64,000 nucleotides of DNA from Sipunculus nudus (taxonomy: Eukaryota; Annelida; Sipuncula; Golfingiida; Sipunculidae): NCBI GenBank assembly GCA_026874595.1, contig CM049311.1, forward strand, positions 32,135,176-32,199,175, in the 5' to 3' direction. Shown in pieces: positions 13,543-25,240 of this stretch. The notes beneath the pieces were generated by a model, which worked only from the letters and a program-made list of their open reading frames with translations, was not told the origin of the DNA and searched no databases. How positions within the stretch are numbered: the first letter of the stretch is position 1; every line of letters begins with the position of its first letter. Made by a program: the position numbers and the translations under genes.

Positions 13543-14767
13543 CCCCAGAATAAGCCACCTCCTTCAACTGTGGCATATACTACAGGGTAAGCCCAGCCGA
13601 AATTAGCAAAACGCAACAATTAGGAAGTTGTGTATAGGAAAATCTGAACAATGTACATGTAACCATGATGGAGGGATTGAGTTAACCATGAGTGAAAAGC
13701 TGGAAGATTTTAAAACTTGTATAGCTCATATTTAGATTATTCTGTGAGAATTTAGATCGCTTTTAAGAGTAAAAATAGTCGAATATAGACAAAAACAGAT
13801 GCAAAGATATGTCCATATAACTAAATAATATCTCCAACTACATTAAACAGGTTGTTGGATAAGGAAAAGGCAATTAACAGCATTTCTCCAGTCATTGGAG
13901 ATTTCTCCGTCCATGCATGGAATCATCATCTGTCCTGAGCGTCAGGAAGGTAATTCAAATACAATTTCAGCTGACGTAAAAATATGGGTGTAAACCACTT
14001 ATATAATCATCTTTTTAAATAGGGTTATTTGAGATTTTTCAATAGCTAATGCACCCCAACCAGATCGAAAAAATTGTTTGTATGTAACTTTGATTTCGCC
14101 AAGGGAGGTGACGGTGTTTGGGACATCGGCATCCTGCCCGTTAGAGCCCTGTTTGTGATCTGAAGATCAAGCACAAATACAAGGGAACCAACCCTTACTA
14201 AATCAAGATCCTGCAATCAAAAGCGAGACGAAAGACAATATAGTTAAAAATAATAACTTTATCAATGCACAGCTGTTTAATGTGTAGGTTTTACGTCGAA
14301 AATTGCCAGTACAGAACTGCACGATAAATAATAAGTGTTTTAAATATCAACTTTATTGCTCACATCACAAAGATATGAAATAATAGATTATCTTTACACC
14401 AATGAGGGGATAACTGTGCATTTATGAGAGAAAAAAAAACTATCATACCATGATGCATTCTTTACACATCATAATCGGTCACAGGAAATTAACGGGATTT
14501 GTTTCGGGGCTTTACTTGAAAACATGCGATACGCTGATTTATAATACGTAATCTTTTGATCTTACTTTTTAATATTACTTTTTACGTCTTTTTTTTCTTC
14601 TTAGTAAATGCTCTCGTTACATTGAATTTCACCAGACACTGTGCCTCATTTCTCTTCCCACTTGCCTATCAACCGCTTTTAGATTTATGAGAACGCAGCC
14701 TGGCAGGAGGCTAACCGCTCCATGGGCAACTAGCTGTACATGCACAAGAGCCTACCCATCTCTAGCC

Positions 14768-15354
14768 GCGACAGCCCGACTGAGTACGCACTGATATTTG
14801 GGCTGGTTAGTCTACTTGAGTCGTGATACAAGCAATATGGAGCAATGCATTGAAGTGGTCTTCAAAAATGTTGCATTCATATTGTTGTAAACAGCCCATA
14901 ATCTTAACAGCTACGTATGATGAATTAACACAAGAGAATACATGTGAACACACAACCCAAAATGAAACACCGTCTTTATGGTAACGAGTCATTTCCCGTA
15001 TCGCCTACCAGTTGGCTGCATCCAGTAACCCGTGCGTACCATGCTTGTATTCACGAGGTCAGAAATTCATCAAACATGCGGAGGGTTTACCAATATGTTG
15101 AGTTAAAACTAACTTTTAATGCTCATGTTTAGTGTTGTTAAAAAGTATACTAAAAAGCCTAACGATTAGTTTGGTTAATGTCAGTTGAAAGTGTATCTAT
15201 AGCTGCAGGCCATGAGGTGTTGTCAGAAATTACGAAAATGTTTGCATCCTCATTGAGCTTTAAAGTGCATTCCTAACTGAAGGATGTTATGGCACTCAGA
15301 CAGCCAATGAGCTGGTCGTAGACTCTCTGATGTCTGGTGGCCGGAATGGTGCTA
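14768..15354. mobile_element. Unclassified insertion with 14-bp direct repeats
   Basis: It splits the penultimate exon of the expansin pseudogene. ACCCATCTCTAGCC at 14754-14767 and ACCCATCTCCAGCC at 15355-15368 match the exon sequence once in the intact gene, so they read as a target-site duplication. A 14-bp duplication fits insertion by target-primed reverse transcription. No coding sequence was recognised inside. Confidence 0.6.
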
Positions 15355-15611
15355 ACCCATCTCCAGCCCTCTCAACATCCGCTACGGAAGTACTGTCAAT
15401 GTGCTCGAGGACACTGTCGTAAAGCGTAAGCTTAACTATGTATGTATTCATTTTATTTGTCATTTTCTTCATTATAAGCCACCCATAAGTTTGTTTCCTG
15501 TTTATCATATCATCTCTGAACAAATGAATTTACGAATGTTTGGTTCCGAGCAGGTACAGATTAGACACCAAATAAGTCTTTTTACTTCTAAATGTTTATT
15601 GCAGCAAAAAT

Positions 15612-15612
15612 A

Positions 15613-15674
<62 letters not shown>
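15612..15674. repeat. (TA)n microsatellite
   Basis: About 63 bp of TA repeats just downstream of the expansin pseudogene. Confidence 0.97.
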
Positions 15675-16267
15675 TCCTACCATTGTTTCCATTATTTAAG
15701 ATCTAATTCAAAAACTTTTAAGTAAAAGTGCGTTTCTGTCCGGAATCCCACTGTATCTTGAGTTCGTCAACGCTCATTTTCTCAAGGTACAAGACACCAG
15801 GGAAGCTCGGTATAAGATGCCTGTTGGAATGAGTATATAGCAAAACTCATATTGATGACGGTAGTCGCTATAAATGTTGGCAACACATATTGCAAAATGT
15901 ACCAGACTATGCGATAGTGTACTTCAGCAGCAGGTCAGCGTTGACAACGTCAAATTTGTATATCAAAAAACGTGCAAGCAAGTGCGACATTTGACCCAGA
16001 CAAGGAGCAAGATAGCAGAAAAGATCAATGGGGAACTGTCTGTCTTTACGAGCTACTGGCTCAGATGACATTATATTTTCGAATGGGTAGCCCTGTATTC
16101 AAATTTTATTTATACAAGGGACATAGTGTTTGAAATTTAGAAAATTAAGAAAATGCAGCTTTGTCAGCAGGAAGTACTTTTTTATAAATATTCAGAAAAA
16201 TGACAGAAGCCTTATCTATCATACTTCAAACTAAAGTGCAGGGATATAGTTTTACATATTATTAAAT

Positions 16268-16271
<4 letters not shown>

Positions 16272-16317
<46 letters not shown>

Positions 16318-16362
16318 CGGGAAAGAGAGAGAGAAAAAAGAGAGAGAGAGAGACAGACAGAC
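16272..16362. repeat. (GA)n microsatellite with G-run
   Basis: A purine-rich run of GA repeats broken by GGGGGGGGGG, ending in GACAGACAGAC. It lies downstream of the CBM2 gene on its transcribed side. Confidence 0.97.
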
Positions 16363-16710
16363 AAATATAGTGACATGCATAATGAGAAAATTACGAAAGC
16401 AGCAATTTACTGTGCAAGGATATATCTTGACATACTTGACATCATTAATAAGAATTAAAAAAAGCACACGTTTTAAATGATGGAATTCCGGGGATCATGC
16501 ACTCTCATTATACCGCTCCAGTTTGGGTCCGGAAGAAACCAATTTAATTTACAGGCAGCTACATCGACAGAGCTCTTGCAGAATCAAATAATCATTTTAA
16601 CGTTTGGGAGGAGCCCAACGTTATATCAGAGACACTCATGATCACACAAAGGATATATTTCCGTGCATTTTCTATACACGAACATGTACCTTGCTTTCAT
16701 TCAGAACAAT

Positions 16711-16716
16711 TTTATT
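16711..16716 (-). terminator. AATAAA polyadenylation signal of the CBM2 gene
   Basis: Reads AATAAA on the minus strand, beginning one base after the TAG stop codon. The 3' UTR is therefore extremely short or the signal overlaps its start. Confidence 0.75.
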
Positions 16717-16717
16717 T

Positions 16718-18263
16718 CTACATGCTGAGGGCATGACAAGTGCCCTTATCAAGGCCCACCAAAGCAGGAATGACAGCACCGCCATCGGATACCCCGGATT
16801 CTGCACCAGATGGCGGGGTGTCAGGCATATCCAGTTCGTGACAGATACCATCGTAAGAGACTGGGCCGTGGCCGGTTTCCTCTGGTACTGTGTCGTCACA
16901 TTTGGCAGTGGCAAATCCTGTTGGTCTTTCCATTCCAGAGAAGGTACCTTGGAAGTTGATGTTTATGTGAGCTCCTGCATTATAATGCCAGCCCATTCTG
17001 ATATCAAAGGAGGTACCTGTGTCTCCAGATAGATTTTCGGAACCATATGGCTGTTGGAATAAATAAAAAAAACTGACATCTGCATCTACTTGTGGTAGCT
17101 CTCTTTGACCATTAATGAAATGGCACTGGCGTAACATTTAGCACAAGACTATTAAGATTAAAATGCTATTTACTTTTTTGCGGAAGATATATCAAAATCT
17201 CATTAAACATCAATTACATTTATCGACAGGTGCATACCGAAAATGTTTACACAGAAAAAGCATTTACTTATCCCAATAAAAAAGGAGCAGTGCACGTTAT
17301 TCTAGCAGTCAGTACCTTCAAACAATAAGTTTTATACAGTACCACTTTAATAAAATAAAAATAACCGAGACAATGTGTATGTAAACCCTCACCGTAAAGT
17401 CGACGATTTCCTTGCACAGTGTCAGAGTGACGATGGCCTTGTCAGGGCAGTCTGGCGCCTGAAGGTTGAACCGACCTTCAAACCTGTTCTTGTTGTTACC
17501 GATACCCCAGGAGTGGTACACGTCCACGGAACTATCCAGCTGTTGACAACTTCCAAATCCACCAATTACACCATTAGCATTGGCCCCGGATTCTCCGCCA
17601 GTTGTTGCACTTGGCTCAACACATTTCTCCACAAAGGTTCCTGTTGGCCTGCCTCCTGTGGTCTGTCCCTGGATCTTGTAAGTCTTGGTGGATGTACCGG
17701 GGTTCCACTTGAGTTTCAAAACATATACTGTGTCTCCTTCCATCTTGTTAACCACATCCAAATCCCATTCCTGTATTACATAATGAATGAAATGACCTGT
17801 CCTCTTTAACTATTGTTGCGCTAAATTAATGAAACTAAGTATTTTGGAATAATAAGAACATCAAAATATCACTGTTAATTACATAAATGAAAAAGTTTAT
17901 AAAAGAAAATCAAATATTAAGAGCCATCCTTAGAGACTCACAGCATTACAATATGTTACCTTTTTATCACCCAGTGTTAAATCAGAACATTGTGAGTGGT
18001 TACCTTGTGACAGAAATACAAATGATATTTCTAAATCTCGGTATTGCTACAGCAGAGAAGGTCAGACCTACCTGGAAATTGGTGACAGCCCGGTCAAATG
18101 TAAGAATTGAGCGGTAGTTTTCCCAGTCACAATCGAACGACAAATCAATGTTGCCTTCGAATGTGGTCTGTTCATTTGACCCCCAACTGGTGAAGACATC
18201 GACATTTTTCTCGGCAGCTCCAGTAACAGCCAGAACAGCAAAGAACAGTGTTGCAGGTATCAT
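16718..18263 (-). CDS. Secreted protein with two CBM2-like cellulose-binding domains
   Basis: Three minus-strand exons, 18072-18263, 17393-17770 and 16718-17050, join in phase 0 to give 300 residues. Residues 1-17 form a signal peptide (MIPATLFFAVLAVTGAA). Domain A (about 20-103) shows VDVFTSWG, FEGNIDL, W47, LTFDRAV, EWDLDVV, KWNPG and YKIQGQ. This is the order of aromatic strands seen in family 2 carbohydrate-binding modules, including those on molluscan GH9 cellulases. Domain B (about 145-230) repeats the pattern (VDVYHSWG, FEGRFNL, VTLTLCK, MGWHYNAG, INFQGTF) with a tryptophan missing where A has W66. A Gly/Ser/Thr linker and a Cys-containing tail follow each domain. No catalytic domain is present. 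The donors are CAG/GTAGGT and ACG/GTGAGG. The start is fixed by an acceptor immediately before A-ATG. Its role, binding or loosening cellulose or chitin in the gut lumen, is inferred. Confidence 0.85.
17771..18071 (-). other. Intron 1 of the CBM2 coding region
   Basis: Bounded by CAG/GTAGGT and TAATACAG/GAATGG. Its removal joins TNFQ to EWDLDVV inside domain A. Confidence 0.8.
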
Positions 18264-19098
18264 TCTGAAACTAAAAGAAACCACGTGTCTTATTATGTAA
18301 GGTTGAAACGCCATAGACACTGTGCGACTTTCACTTTGAAATAAGAAAACAATATGGGTGATGGATATGCATATTAAAACACTCTGTTGCCTGAGAAACA
18401 TTCCAGGACGTAAGCCAGGGAATGCACGAATCAAAGCCAAAAGAAATATGTATCCAGTTTCATCCGATCGTTAGTTGCATCGCATTTCAGTTTTTTTTTT
18501 TGTGTCTGCCGCTACAAAAGCAGCTACAATGTGTTGACAAAAGCATGTATGGAAGGCGGTGGGAAATTTGAATCTGAGTTTCTCTAATACTACTTAATCA
18601 CGACTCTTCCCGTTGCCCATCTCATGATAGTAATAGATCCTTTGTACAAAAATATATTCATGTGATAATGGACAAATAATCAGTGTGCTGATTTGAAAGG
18701 ATCAGTCGCACGGAGTATTATTCAACAGGTACGAGAAAAAATAAACCCAAAATTAGATGGATGAAACTGTAGCACCAAATGTAAATGAGAAGGGAGCAGT
18801 AACAAACTGTAAACACTAAGCTTGTGAATTATCTATTCCCATGTATTCCGATTCTATCTCTGCAACAGCCCGCTGAAGATGATTTTCGAGAGGAAACACG
18901 ACCTAAGTAGACTTAAGGATATGGCGAATCTATATTTACACATCTGGAAATATGCATTTTCAACATCACATTTATCCTACCCTTAAGCCAAGAAAGTATA
19001 ATGTTACTGCAAGTTAATGATTAATCACGATAAAACGTCAGATAAAATATAAGAGGAGGAAGAGATTGCTGAGGAATTACGGAATACGAATACGTTAC

Positions 19099-19175
19099 CT
19101 CTCACAGGTACCTGGTCTTCTCGGATGAACCTTGAGGGGTGCCCGGGCTTCCCTTTCATAGAGTTCTACTGAAGC
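19099..19175 (-). other. Putative noncoding first exon of the CBM2 gene
   Basis: The CBM2 start codon is preceded by an acceptor (TTTCAG/AATG at 18264), so a noncoding exon must lie upstream. On the minus strand a donor GAGAG/GTAACG falls at 19099/19098, and a TATA-like ATATTTATTG sits near 19193-19202. The right boundary is a guess. Confidence 0.35.
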
Positions 19176-19179
19176 CCTC

Positions 19180-19709
19180 CGAAAAGTCCAGTCAATAAAT
19201 ATCATGTGGTCGATAGTGAGCAGATGAATTCCGGGCCCAACACCTGTTCGTCTGATTGCTAGTTAATAATTATAAATCTATTCAATTATCACGTTCTGAT
19301 ATACGTCATTAAGTGCCCATCTATGTGTAGACAATTGAAAACGTGTCAGCCACTCACAGTCAAGCATATGGCTGTCTTTGATTATTACAGGTGAATCAGG
19401 GCAAGTTCTTATTATAACTTATTCGCAGTAACAAAAAGGTGCGGTTATTGCACGTCTCAATAAATAGAGTGTGATCTGTGTTTAATATACATGAAGCTAA
19501 ACATGTTTAATTGGAAACACGGGCCAGTGGTCCATGACACTCAGTAGCTCTGTATTTAATATATTAGTAATTATTAAATGAGTGCCTGCGTCGTTGTTTA
19601 ATCAGATGATAGAGAGAGTTAGGTTTGACACGTAAGACCACCTGGACAAACATGGCCGGGAAAGGACTGTCGAGTGTATATAAGGCAGTTCCGACTGAAG
19701 GTTGACATC
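19180..19709. promoter_or_regulatory. Candidate divergent promoter between the CBM2 and expansin genes
   Basis: About 0.5 kb separates the probable start sites of two oppositely oriented genes for secreted wall-active proteins. Head-to-head placement makes shared enhancers plausible. Individual factor sites cannot be named with confidence. Confidence 0.4.
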
Positions 19710-19714
19710 AGTCC
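19677..19714 (+). promoter_or_regulatory. TATA box and initiator of the expansin gene
   Basis: TATATAAG at 19677-19684 lies 33 to 26 bp upstream of the A in an initiator-like TCAGTCC (19708-19714), textbook spacing. A short 5' leader exon then runs to the donor GAG/GTAGGT at 19735. The intron ends at CATTCAG (19946), 13 bp before the ATG. Confidence 0.75.
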
Positions 19715-19959
19715 AGTTCTTCTGATCCGAGCGAGGTAGGTGGAGAGAGAGAGAGCATGAACATGAAGCATTTAACTTTCACTGTATAGTTATAGTTATG
19801 ATTCTGAGTGTGGACAATTTTAGTAGATTTTACAAGATAAATAAAGTTCTTGTGTATGCTCATCGAGGTCAGCAGTGACTTTGAGTTCTAAGACCACAAA
19901 TTATAATAAACAGGTATTTCATGTTCTCTCGTTTTCTGTCATTCAGATTATCCTTCAAG

Positions 19960-21945
19960 ATGCTGAGCGCTATTTGTTTGACATTGCTGGTGGGGGTCGC
20001 CCTTGGTGACAATTCTAAACGTGTTTGTACGGTCTTTGGCACCTCGATGCACGGTCATGTAAGTAATATTCATGAAGTTCATTGAGTTAAGGAAATACTA
20101 AAAATTCGACATTCTTAACCTTTTAGGCTTATTTTGATATACAGCTATCATTATATCATTAAATATACTGATATCATTCCCGTTTTCTGATTTATGTTGT
20201 ATAATGTGAAGAATAAAACTGTTAGCCTTACCTGCATAGTTAATGGCAAACATTTCTTAAGACATGAATCTGCAAAAAACAAAATCGTATAACTTTTGTA
20301 CATTCCATACAAGGGTACGTACTACGGTGAGGGTGCTGATAGTGGTAACGCCTGCGGCCTGAACAGACCCCAGCCCGCCATCAGGGACAGCCCCGTGTTC
20401 AACGGTACAGTCGCCATCAACTCTCCAGACTACGCCGCCTCCTTTGGGTGTGGAATGTGTTACAGGGTAGGAAAAGGAAGTTAAATACATGGCATCTTAA
20501 AATGTCAATTCTGTCCTCCTAAATGCAGCATTTCCCCGATAAATGATGTTTACACTTAGGACCAGTAAATTAGATTACAGGACATTTTTATGAGACTATG
20601 CAGTTAACTTCTCACTCAGAATTTTTACATACCAAAAATGATACCATAACTTTTGCTCATTTACATTCATAAACAGTTTACCTGCTTACATTTACCCACG
20701 CAATAACGTAATGACCGAGTGATCTGTAGATCCTGTTTCCTTTTTACAGGTCGTCGGAAAAGGAAAGGGTAACGGTATCTCCCCAATCATGGGAGACTTC
20801 TACGTTTACGGAAACAACATTTGTCCCGAGTGCCAGGAAGGTAATGCTTACATCTCATCTAACGTGATCACTTATAACATTTAAGATTCGGGTTTTAATC
20901 TTTGTAATTCTGTATTGTATTAACTTCAAAGGAGCAAAATGATTCTTGAAAACTAAAAATCAATAAAACATTGTCCGTTATAAATGTATTGTATGATTCA
21001 AATTCCCCCCTTACATTTCTTGTTTGCAGGTAGCCTTGACTTCGCCAAGGGAGGTGACGGTGTTTGGGATATTGACATTCAGCCGGTACAGTGCCCTGTC
21101 GGTGATCTGAAGATTAAGTACAAATACGAGGGAACCAACCCTTATTATATCAAGATCCAGACCAGAAACGAGCGGTAAGAGGCCTAACATTTCCCTTTAT
21201 CATTTCTATAATGTTGTCAGTTATAGAATTACTCGCCAGATAGCATGAAACTGCACCATGACATGTGCATTGCGCGTGTCAGTCATGTCCACTATTTTGG
21301 ACTAATGAGGGCGCCGTTTTTTTTAGATTTAAGACATACACAATTAATGCCCCGTTATTGATATTCCAGGCTTTTTTCCCCATTTATCATTTGAAGTACA
21401 CCAAAATATATTCTTTTCCTATTGGTTTAATTAACACGAATATTTATTTGGTCATTTATCGTCGACAGATCTCGGTAGTGTAAGTTTAAGTATAGAACCA
21501 TATGTTTGCTGGTAAATTTTTTGTGTAATGTTAAATATAAAAAATCATATGAAAAGATTTTACTTATATCCCTATTCTTCCACAGCGTGCCCATCAACCG
21601 TTTCCAGATTTATGAGAACGGAGCCTGGCAGAAGGCTGACCGCTCCATGGGCTACTGGCTGTACATGCCCAAGAGCCCACCTATCTCAAGCCCTCTCAAG
21701 GTCCGCTACGGCAGTTCTGTCAACGGCCAGGTACTCGAGGACACTGTCGAAATGCGTAAGTATAGATGTGTCTTTGTCAACTTTCATGCGATCATATCAA
21801 TACAACACATGTTTATTTTTCAAGTTCGTTTGACATCGCGTAAGTAATTGGAAACCTATTTTTTTTTATTCCAGTACCTGCTGGAGAGACTGATGGAACT
21901 GGTGTCCAGTTTACCAAGGACGATGGCCTACCATCTGCCGAATAA
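19960..21945 (+). CDS. Secreted expansin-like protein (double-psi beta-barrel plus expansin C-domain)
   Basis: Expansins loosen cellulose networks without hydrolysis. Six coding exons (19960-20058, 20314-20466, 20750-20840, 21030-21174, 21586-21755, 21875-21945) join cleanly into 242 residues; all introns are GT-AG, in phases 0, 0, 1, 2, 1. Residues 1-16 are a signal peptide. Residues about 34-137 form the barrel domain, with GTYYGEG, ACGL, CGMCYRV, ICPEC and GSLDFA. Residues about 140-235 match the C-domain, with QTRNERVPINRF, a YENGAW motif, LKVRYG, VLEDTVEM and a final VQF. Compared with bacterial EXLX1 as I know it, T35 and D118 stand where Thr12 and the essential Asp82 lie, Asp71 is replaced by N107, and the aromatic platform is Y153-Y154 with Y186 or W187. 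Six mature cysteines lie in or near the barrel, plus C23. A decayed copy lies 6 kb upstream. An old transfer from a microbe is likely, given family distribution. Confidence 0.93.
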
Positions 21946-21985
21946 TCCTTCACTCAAATATTAATTTAGTGCCTCCTATTCAATG

Positions 21986-21991
21986 AATAAA
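21986..21991 (+). terminator. AATAAA polyadenylation signal of the expansin gene
   Basis: AATAAA 40 bp after the TAA stop, with a further AATAAATAAAA about 6 bp downstream. This gives a 3' UTR of roughly 60-80 bp. Confidence 0.8.
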
Positions 21992-22009
21992 GAAAAATAA
22001 ATAAAATTG

Positions 22010-24869
22010 ACTGTATTCTATTTTCAATCTTTTCTGCGCGCACACGAGAGATGTTAGGTCGTATGTTGACCACCTTTTTTCTAACCTGAGGAGGTATCTA
22101 TCAGGAGGTGGAGGATTACTGTGGGCAGAAGGTATCTTCCCTCGAGAATATTCTGTTAACGTATGTTTCGCAAAACTGTTTCTCTTAATTGTAAAAGATT
22201 TATGTAGCATTAACCTTGACCAATGCCATAAAGTACCTGTGTTTCACTATTTCAGGTTTATTTATATACTTTTCTCTGATCATCCATTGAAAATTTGAAA
22301 GACTTTTTGTTTATTAACATTTTAGGGTCCTGTGGACTCTTTATAAGAAACCACAAGAATAGTGAATTCCGAGTTTCTTATTTGCTTTAATAGACTGGGT
22401 CTGACTAACACAAGAAGGTTACGAATGAAGCGTCAAAGTTTCTCTACCTTTAATGTTTTATTCTATACATTCTTGTACATAAGAGTCAACATACCCATAT
22501 GAAAATCAGAAATAAGTCAAGATTGATATACGAGTATGATGATGTTGGGTCGACTGATTCTTGATCTTGGGTGTCATTTCATCTTTTTAGAATTGCAAAA
22601 TATACGTAGTCGCATTACAAATTGCTCTCAATCAATATACTTTTTAAGGATCTATTCGTACAGGCTACTTTAAATCTCACATCATAAAATGAAAAGGCAT
22701 TCCAGCTAAGAAGCTTTATTCTGATCAGCAGCTTTTCATGGGCTAAAACATATATCAGTTTTCCTAATATTTTACTACAATCTATGCATATCAAGTTATC
22801 CCCTTTACTATGGTGAACGAAGGAGTCACCTAAATAATATCCTATCAATTAATTTTGTTTAATTTCAATACAACCAGATACAAGTGATTGTAAACATGAT
22901 ATATATCAAATCTCATGGTATGTAATTATACATTATGTAAATATTCATTAAAATGTAAAATAAAGAAATTCAACTTCAAGACTGTGTAATTAGTTACATT
23001 CAAAGGACTTCAATATTCTGTCAAATAACCGACTATAATCAGATCAACAAAACGCCCAAAACAGAGTTATCAACTGTGAGTCTTTGATACATATATATAT
23101 ATGACAAGTATTATTGTAACACAATATAAAAGAAAGCAGAAAGCAATCACATGTTCTGTAGAATGATCGGACTTGGATAAACAGTAGTCAACAATGTTTT
23201 TTATTATATGCTGAGTTTGAGCCTGCAGGTGGCAGCATCAAAGTTGGAGACCATAAGTGCTAAATAACAAAGTTTTTTTTCTACACTAAGGAAACAAAAC
23301 GCCAAAGAATTATCAGTGATCAAGCGGAACAGCTGTAAATCTTAATTCTGAAAGTGCCTACAGACATTCTACTGCTCTTCCGGATATTTGACAAGATATA
23401 ATGATCTCCTGGTAGTTTCTCTATTAGGTGTTAACGCCTGTAAATTATCTTGGAATCCAATAAATGATTCTCGTTTTGGTGGTAGGCCAACTGTTGTTTT
23501 GGAAGAACAGATAGTAGGTTGTCATTAGTAAAAAGAAATAATGCCATGGCTTTTGAACACTTGAGAATGCGTTTGTGATTCTGCAACTAGATCAATGGTA
23601 ATGGGACCAACGAAGTCGTCAAACGCTCTATGTCGCTCGTTTGTTGGTGATAATAATCGTATCCTATCAGGTTCTTCCCTTTCTGCTCTGTGTCACGCAG
23701 GCGTCCGAGATCTCCTCTCGTGTAACCGATGCTTTGTATAGCAAACTTTTTGCTGATTTTACGAACACCAGGGTGCACACAGAAGCAAGAACTGTAATCA
23801 CACCAATAAGTTCGCCATATTGCGTCGTGCACCTATCTCCAAATTTTGAACATGCGGATATATACCGCTCTCTAATAGCACCGTTTCCGACACAGGGCAA
23901 AGATCAGGTGTCACATGTTTGGTGTTTGAAGCTGGATTCCGAATACGACACCACGCTCCCATTGTATCACATTTCTTGAATATATCCATACAAGGATACA
24001 TAGAATGCACAGGCTGTGTTTAAGTCTTGATCGAAAGTTTGCAAAATAACGCTAGTCATCTGGAAGAGTTGTAAAACTTTATCCCACAACATGACCGTAA
24101 TTCCTGTTTTCAACTTCGTCATGGCTGGAAGTGGTCTCAAGTCGCGGGGCCCATTAAAGCGCCGGGCCCGTAGCATTTGCTACTGTTGCTACTATGTTAA
24201 TCCGGCACTGACAGGGAGGATGGTAGACTCATAACAACTCCCTCCCCTCTTCCGGAAACGTCGTTTATATCACACTCGTTATTCACATTCATCATCACTC
24301 ATTCAATCATTCAGAGCCTTGTTTCAAATTATATTAAAAGTTGATATCGCCTAATATTTTTCAGTGAAGTTCAGTGACTTAAACTGGAATGTCGGAATAT
24401 TAGTTGAGATAATTTAAAAATTAAAATTTTTTTAGAAAAATTAATAAAGTGTTTGCGGAGGTATGCGCTCTGTGAGTGCTTAATAATTTTTAGACGGCCC
24501 GGGGATTGGTTCTTTTTTTTTTATCAAATTTAAACAGAGCTTGCATTTCGATATTGGTATAATAGGTATATGTTCTCGCAACAGTAAGACAGAATTGACA
24601 AAAAGTATGCACTTTAATTTCTTTTTCTATGAATTTCTCATCCATTATGAAGTGGCGTGCACATTGAATGTTATTGGGAAGTTGTTTGTCTTTCCTTCTG
24701 TAAGTTTGCTCCTTTTTGCCTTCTGTTTATGTTTCGGCATAAAAAGGGTTTTATATCGATGGTCATCTTCTTTAATGAAATTGCATGTAAAGATTAAATT
24801 CAGGTGAGATTTGATTGTTGCATGATCTAAAGAGTGGTGTGGATGCAGATGAATTTTGTGTTTTTAGAC
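22010..24869. other. No gene recognised
   Basis: AT-rich sequence. Minus-strand frames at 23370-24176 have some amino-acid content that looks protein-like, including a hydrophobic run, but shift frame repeatedly and match no family I know. They are not annotated as a gene. Confidence 0.5.
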
Positions 24870-25082
24870 CAGGCGAGGATTCAGGATTTTTTGCAGGGAG
24901 GGGTCAACGGATGTCATGCATAAAAATTATCTAAAAAAATGTCGTTGGTTGAGAGCAGAGGGGGGTCACGACCCTCAAACCCCCCGTCATGCATAAGATT
25001 TGTCTAAAAAGGTCATTGGTTGAGAGCAGGGGGTCTCGACCAGCCCCCCCCCCCCCCCCCCCTCCATCTGGATCCGTGCCTG
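24870..25082. mobile_element. MITE-like element, GGATCC-terminus family, copy 1 (degenerate)
   Basis: The left end CAGGCGAGGATTCAGGAT and right end CTGGATCCGTGCCTG are inverted versions of the copy 3 termini. An internal segment of about 90 bp (TTGGTTGAGAGCAG..) is duplicated, and a C-tract lies near 25046-25062. Confidence 0.6.
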
Positions 25083-25240
25083 TAGTAGACATCTGTCTTT
25101 CCTGATGGAATCGACACAGGCCAATGCTAACAACAATGCACTGATGGCAGCTAGTCAGTTGATGCTGACACGGGTTGCCATAAGTTGTACCCTTTCGTCA
25201 ACTTATAGGTTATTACAGGCACTACTAATAGCTTGAAGAG

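Larger units (their letters stand above)
13062..15425 (+). pseudogene. Decayed tandem copy of the expansin-like gene
   Basis: Blocks homologous to four exons of the intact gene at 19960-21945 occur in the same order. They are 13062-13155 plus 13543-13586 (exon with CGLNRPQPAIRDSP, split by a SINE), 13851-13949, about 14083-14230, and 14661-14767 plus 15355-15425 (split by another insertion). Intron positions are kept, so it is a DNA-level duplicate, not a retrocopy. Lesions include a 1-base loss before GATCTGAAG, TAT to TAA in the NPYYIK codons, TGG to TAG in the GYW codons, and a lost AG acceptor before the third block. No signal-peptide exon or last exon was found. The better conserved stretches (for example 13081-13140) are still nearly identical to the working copy. 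Confidence 0.93.

Noticed and set aside
16604-17809. Plus-strand frames of 142-144 residues
   Set aside because: They are shadows of the minus-strand CBM2 exons, which have splice sites and domain motifs.
23370-24176. Possible minus-strand gene fragments with a hydrophobic segment and a frame ending near 23372
   Set aside because: The frame changes several times without convincing splice sites and no family was recognised; could be a decayed gene but cannot be supported.
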